Source: Hungateiclostridiaceae bacterium UBA3934
Lineage (GTDB): Bacteria > Bacillota > Clostridia > Acetivibrionales > DTU013
Length of the DNA: 25,942 nt
Assembly (NCBI GenBank): GCA_002385815.1
Contig: DGEE01000065.1
Location: forward strand, 1 to 25,942
Reading direction: 5' to 3'
Of the stretch, positions 22,196-25,942 are shown one piece after another. Within the stretch, counting starts at the first letter, position 1. Each line of letters opens with the position of its first letter. The notes below the pieces were generated by a model. That model was not told the origin of the DNA and ran no database searches. It saw nothing but the letters and a program-made list of their open reading frames with translations. A program made the position numbers and the translations under genes.

Positions 22196-23722
22196 ATGCA
22201 GGACAACGTCGTTTTATCAATGAGAAACATAAGCAAGTCTTTTCCGGGTGTCCGCGCTCTGCAAAATGTGGACTTTACGCTCAGAAAAGGCGAAATACAT
22301 GCCCTGATGGGTGAAAACGGTGCTGGGAAGTCAACGTTGATAAAGGTTTTGACGGGTGTGTACCCGAAGGATTCAGGGCGGATATTTTTAGATCTGAACG
22401 GCGGCTTGAAGGAAATCAACGTAAGATCTCCTCATGAGGCTCAGACGCTGGGTATCAGTACAGTTTACCAGGAGATAACCCTTTGCCCCAATCTTACTGT
22501 TGCAGAGAATATGTTTATCGGCCGGGGCAATTACCGTCTGGTAAACTGGCGGACAATGAAAAAGAGGGCAACGGAAATACTTGAGAAATTCAATATTCCT
22601 GCGCGAGCCACTCAGCAGCTTGATACATGTTCCATAGCTGAACAGCAGATAGTTGCCATTGCCCGCGCCGTGGATATGGACTGTAAAGTCCTTATATTGG
22701 ACGAGCCGACCTCCTCGCTGGACGAACAGGAGGTTGAAAAGCTTTTTTCCCTGATGCGTGATCTCAAATCGCGGGGTGTCGGTATTATTTTCGTTACACA
22801 CTTTCTTGAGCAGATGTATGAGATAAGCGATACAGTGACCGTTTTAAGAAATGGTGAACTGGTAGGCGAATATGAAGTAAAGAATCTGCCTCGCGTAGAA
22901 CTGATTTCCAAAATGATGGGCAAGGATCTGGATGATATTTCAGCCATCCGGAAGCGGAAGCTGCCGGATGAAAAGGCGGATACTTCTCCGGTTTACGAAG
23001 CTGTTGGATTATCCAGCACCAATTCTCCCAATGCATTTGATTTCAAAATCTCAAAAGGAGAAGTAAACGGGTTCACAGGACTTCTTGGTTCCGGCCGCAG
23101 TGAGAGTGTGCGTGCCATATTTGCTGCAGATAAAATAACCGGCGGGAAGGTGAAAATAAACGGGAAAGAAGTTAAAATCAGAAAGCCGAAGGATGCCATG
23201 ATGCAAGGTGTCGGATATTTGCCGGAAGACAGAAAGCGCGACGGTATTGTCGAGGATTTGTCCGTGCGTGAAAACATCATACTTGCCCTGCAGTCAATGA
23301 AGGGATTTTTCAGGCCTTTTTCAAAAGCAGAGGCAGAAGCCTTTGCTGATAAGTACATAAAATTGCTGGGAATAAAGACCGCTTCAATGGATACTCCGAT
23401 CAAATCCTTATCAGGCGGGAATCAGCAAAAGGCAATTCTTGCCCGTTGGCTCCTCACAAATCCGCAATACCTTATCCTGGATGAACCGACGCGCGGTATT
23501 GATGTAGGTACTAAAGTCGAAATACAAAAGCTGATACTGAAACTGGCTGAAGAAGGTGTCAGCGTTACATTCATTTCTTCAGAAATAGAAGAAATGCTTC
23601 GCACCTGTTCCCGACTCATTGTTATGCGTGACCGCAAAATGGTTGGTGAACTGAAGGGCGAGGCAATGACACAGGACAACATCATTCATATGATAGCGGG
23701 GGAGGCGGAACAGATTGGGTAA
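22196..23722 (+). CDS. ytfR: Sugar ABC transporter ATP-binding protein, YtfR type (two fused NBDs)
   Basis: This 508-residue tandem ABC ATPase is of the CUT2 class. Domain 1 has a full Walker A (GENGAGKST, 39-47, K45), Walker B VLILDEP (D169-E170) and a degenerate signature region CSIAEQQIVAIARAV. Domain 2 has a degenerate Walker A (GLLGSGRSES), a canonical LSGGNQQKA signature and LILDEPTRGIDVG. It energises the two permeases that follow. ATG 22196 is chosen over ATG 22187 because AAGG (22183-22186) touches the first ATG but is 9 bases from the second. Its stop overlaps the next gene by 8 bases, showing tight coupling. Two separate permease genes downstream match the YtfR-YtfT-YjfF arrangement, unlike the single permease of module 1. 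Confidence 0.93.
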   Translation: MQDNVVLSMRNISKSFPGVRALQNVDFTLRKGEIHALMGENGAGKSTLIKVLTGVYPKDSGRIFLDLNGGLKEINVRSPHEAQTLGISTVYQEITLCPNLTVAENMFIGRGNYRLVNWRTMKKRATEILEKFNIPARATQQLDTCSIAEQQIVAIARAVDMDCKVLILDEPTSSLDEQEVEKLFSLMRDLKSRGVGIIFVTHFLEQMYEISDTVTVLRNGELVGEYEVKNLPRVELISKMMGKDLDDISAIRKRKLPDEKADTSPVYEAVGLSSTNSPNAFDFKISKGEVNGFTGLLGSGRSESVRAIFAADKITGGKVKINGKEVKIRKPKDAMMQGVGYLPEDRKRDGIVEDLSVRENIILALQSMKGFFRPFSKAEAEAFADKYIKLLGIKTASMDTPIKSLSGGNQQKAILARWLLTNPQYLILDEPTRGIDVGTKVEIQKLILKLAEEGVSVTFISSEIEEMLRTCSRLIVMRDRKMVGELKGEAMTQDNIIHMIAGEAEQIG

Positions 23723-24785
23723 TGGCATCAGGAAGTTCATGAAGTCTCAGTTGGTTATACCATTGTTGTCGCTTTTATTGCTTGTTATTTTCAACCTGAT
23801 ACGGGATGTCGGATTTTTTTCAATAAGTATTACTACGAATAATCAAGGACATCGTGTCCTTTCAGGAAACCTTATCAGCATCTTCAACGGCGCATCAGCG
23901 ATTGCCATTATATCAATAGGCATGACCCTGATAACATCATGCTGTAAAGGACAGGATATAAGCGTAGCGGCTTTGGCGGCCATAGCAGGCAGCGTATTTG
24001 TCAGCGTGCTGCGTTCGCACGAAATCACGATACCGGTGATTATCCTTGCATTTGTATTCAGTTGCCTGGTTTCTGTCCTTTTCAGCTTATTCAATGGAGT
24101 TTTGGTTGCCGTATTCAAAATCCAGCCCATGATCGCAACGTTAATATTGTTTTCTGCAGGACGATCCATCGCTTACTGGATAAACGGCGGGGCTACTCCA
24201 ACTGTTTCAAGCCCGCTTCTTGCAAGTATCGGAGGTTTTATTCCGGGAATACCGATACCGACTCCGATCATCATAATGGTTATATTCCTGGTTTTGATTT
24301 CACTTGTCCTTAAGTTGACCAATCTCGGATTATATACACAGGTGGTTGGCATAAATGAAAGGACCGCACACCTGAACGGGATCAATCCAGTGCTGATGAA
24401 GCTGACAGCTTTCATTATATCCGGAGTTTGTGTCGCCATGGCAGGATGCATAACAGTGTGCAGAATAGGACTTATCAACCATGAAACGCTGCTGCTGGAT
24501 GCGGAAATGGACGTTATACTGGCTGTCGCTATCGGTGGAACATCTCTGGGCGGTGGGAGATTCAGCCTGTTTGGCTCAGTGATAGGAGCTTATATAATTC
24601 AGGCCCTTACGGTCACACTTTATGCAATGAAGGTCCCGTCTGCGGCAGTAAAAGCCTACAAGGCAGTTGTTATCATACTTATTGTCATGATCAATTCGCC
24701 GGTTGTAAAGGATTTTTTCATCAAACTATACAGGAAATTATTTAAGAAGCAGGTTGAAACGAAGATTTCGATAAAGGCTTCCTGA
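23715..24785 (+). CDS. ytfT: Sugar ABC transporter permease, YtfT type
   Basis: This 356-residue BPD_transp_2 permease has about nine or ten hydrophobic segments. Recognisable blocks are ASAIAIISIGMTLITSCCKGQDISVAALAA (about 55-84), in which the usual Gly-Gly-x-Asp is CKGQD, and IGGTSLGGGRFSLFGSVIGAYIIQAL near the C-terminus. The weakened GGxDLS motif is characteristic of the YtfT branch. The start is TTG 23715, with GGAGG (23701-23705) 9 bases upstream and overlapping the ATPase stop. ATG 23739 is a less likely alternative without a ribosome binding site. It pairs with the YjfF-like permease to form a heterodimeric channel. Confidence 0.9.
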   Translation: MGNGIRKFMKSQLVIPLLSLLLLVIFNLIRDVGFFSISITTNNQGHRVLSGNLISIFNGASAIAIISIGMTLITSCCKGQDISVAALAAIAGSVFVSVLRSHEITIPVIILAFVFSCLVSVLFSLFNGVLVAVFKIQPMIATLILFSAGRSIAYWINGGATPTVSSPLLASIGGFIPGIPIPTPIIIMVIFLVLISLVLKLTNLGLYTQVVGINERTAHLNGINPVLMKLTAFIISGVCVAMAGCITVCRIGLINHETLLLDAEMDVILAVAIGGTSLGGGRFSLFGSVIGAYIIQALTVTLYAMKVPSAAVKAYKAVVIILIVMINSPVVKDFFIKLYRKLFKKQVETKISIKAS

Positions 24786-24883
24786 AAGAATTAAGGCCTT
24801 TAAGATTACTTTACAATTTATGTTCAGAAAGTTGTATGCCATCAAACGGACAAAAACTGACGGATTAATGGAGAAAGGATGCT

Positions 24884-25942
24884 ATGAAAAAAATTTGGGA
24901 ACTGTTGACCGGAAAAACTGAAAAGAAACGCAGAGAATCTTTATCCAATACCACTCTGCTTATGACGATAACGGTTTGTACCTTCTTTGGCATGTACCTG
25001 ATTGCGATGCTCATCTGGCAGGGCGGTTTTCTGAACCCACAGCAGTTTCTTGATCTTTTCAACAACAATGCATATCTGCTTATAATAGCATGCGGACTGA
25101 CCATGGTTATGATTTCGGGAGGTATCGATATCTCCGGCGGAGGTATAACTGCTCTTGTAACTATGGTCTGTGTCGTTTATCTTGAGGATCATGGCGGCAC
25201 TGTATTGGGTTCGATGCTTATCGCATTGGGTATAGGTCTTGCCTTCGGGCTTATTCATGGAATATTGGTCGCTTATTTTGAAATACAGCCATTTATTGTC
25301 ACCCTGGCAGGCATGTTCCTGGCAAGGGGTATGATAACCATAGTAAGTATAGCTCCCCGCACAGCATCGCAGGAGGCATTTCTCAAGCTCAAGCATGCCC
25401 GGGTCACATTGCCGGGTATCGGCTACTATGGAAAGAGCGGTAATTTTATCCCTGCCCAGATAGAACCCGGGGTGATCGCAGCCATAGCAATAGTGATAAT
25501 TGTAGCTGTAATTCTCAAATGGACAAGATTCGGACGCAATCTCTATGCCATAGGCGGGAACAGTCACAGTGCATTAACTCTCGGTATTAATGTAAAGCGC
25601 ACGAAATTCTTCGCATATCTGTTCGCCGGTCTGCTGTCCGGAATCGGCGGTTATGTGTATCTGCTCCATACAGGGGCAGGAGATGCTGCCAATGCCGCGC
25701 AGGCGGAAATGCAGGCAATAGCCTCCAATATCATAGGCGGGACCTTATTGACCGGCGGAGTTGGAAATGTGATCGGTACGCTTTTTGGCATGCTTTCTTT
25801 AAAGACCATTACAAATATCGTAATCGCTTCGGGGCTGACAAAACCATATTATCAAAGCATTACGACCGGTCTTATGCTGTGCTTCTTTATTCTGCTTCAG
25901 AGTTTGATCCTTGCCGTACGTGAAAGAGGCCGTATAAAGCTG
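24884..25942 (+). CDS. yjfF: Sugar ABC transporter permease, YjfF type (3' end at or beyond window edge)
   Basis: The reading frame runs from ATG 24884 (AAAGGA at 24873-24878) to the last base without a stop, giving 353 residues so far. It is a BPD_transp_2 permease with the intact motif MVMISGGIDISGGGITALV (about 69-87), then EIQPFIVTLAGMFLARGM, GRNLYAIGGNSHSALTLGIN and IIGGTLLTGGVGNVIGTLFGML. YjfF of E. coli is about 330 residues. Here the length includes a charged N-terminal extension (GKTEKKRRESLSN), so only a short C-terminal piece is probably missing. It lies 98 bp after the YtfT-like gene, with no clear terminator between, and completes the YtfQ-YtfR-YtfT-YjfF importer. Confidence 0.9.
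   Translation, partial: MKKIWELLTGKTEKKRRESLSNTTLLMTITVCTFFGMYLIAMLIWQGGFLNPQQFLDLFNNNAYLLIIACGLTMVMISGGIDISGGGITALVTMVCVVYLEDHGGTVLGSMLIALGIGLAFGLIHGILVAYFEIQPFIVTLAGMFLARGMITIVSIAPRTASQEAFLKLKHARVTLPGIGYYGKSGNFIPAQIEPGVIAAIAIVIIVAVILKWTRFGRNLYAIGGNSHSALTLGINVKRTKFFAYLFAGLLSGIGGYVYLLHTGAGDAANAAQAEMQAIASNIIGGTLLTGGVGNVIGTLFGMLSLKTITNIVIASGLTKPYYQSITTGLMLCFFILLQSLILAVRERGRIKL

Noticed and set aside
23715..23722. Frameshift joining the ATPase and first permease
   Set aside because: The 8-base overlap has a normal stop for the ATPase and a TTG start with a well-spaced GGAGG, so it is ordinary translational coupling.

Overview
The window looks like the chromosome of an anaerobic Gram-positive Clostridia member, probably near the Lachnospiraceae. 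The evidence is the gene content: CUT2-type sugar ABC transporters, YesM/LytS-type histidine kinases with YesN-type (receiver + AraC) regulators, lipoprotein binding proteins, a Firmicutes-type citrate synthase, and a DUF4358-MBOAT-DHHW cassette. Strong Shine-Dalgarno sequences and several GTG/TTG starts also fit. The genus is inference. No rRNA, tRNA, IS element, prophage or CRISPR array was seen.

Layout. (A) 1-9121, + strand: sugar module 1. The end of a ChvE-like binding protein is followed by its transporter ATPase (gguA) and permease (gguB) and a clear terminator. A new promoter then serves a membrane-anchored binding-protein-like sensor, a histidine kinase and an AraC-type response regulator. 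After a 186-bp gap comes a XylF-like lipoprotein with its own promoter. (B) 9346-13184, + strand: a glutamate-5-kinase-like protein, citrate synthase and an MFS transporter, separated by leaders with marked hairpins. (C) 16324-13280, - strand: a compact operon of DUF4358 lipoprotein, MBOAT O-acyltransferase and DHHW/AlgX-like protein, probably acylating a surface glycan. (D) 16598-25942, + strand: sugar module 2, in the opposite internal order: response regulator, histidine kinase, YtfQ-like lipoprotein, terminator, a 383-bp regulatory region, then a second YtfQ-like binding protein, YtfR-like ATPase, YtfT-like permease and YjfF-like permease, the last running off the window.

How it fits together. 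Each module combines a CUT2 sugar importer with a kinase/regulator pair and an extra binding protein. This matches the known three-component scheme (AraPST of Geobacillus, XylFII-LytS-YesN of Clostridium), in which a dedicated extracellular binding protein presents sugar to the kinase and the AraC-type regulator activates the transporter promoter. The strongest cis-regulatory evidence is two sets of direct repeats spaced 20-21 bp, as expected for AraC-family proteins. Three copies of TCAGCGnTGAA lie before the XylF-like gene. Two duplicated pairs of a TGTTRGA-type repeat lie before the YtfQ-type transporter operon. In both places the last repeat begins 56 bp upstream of a plausible -10 box. 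The link from each regulator to its repeats is inference.
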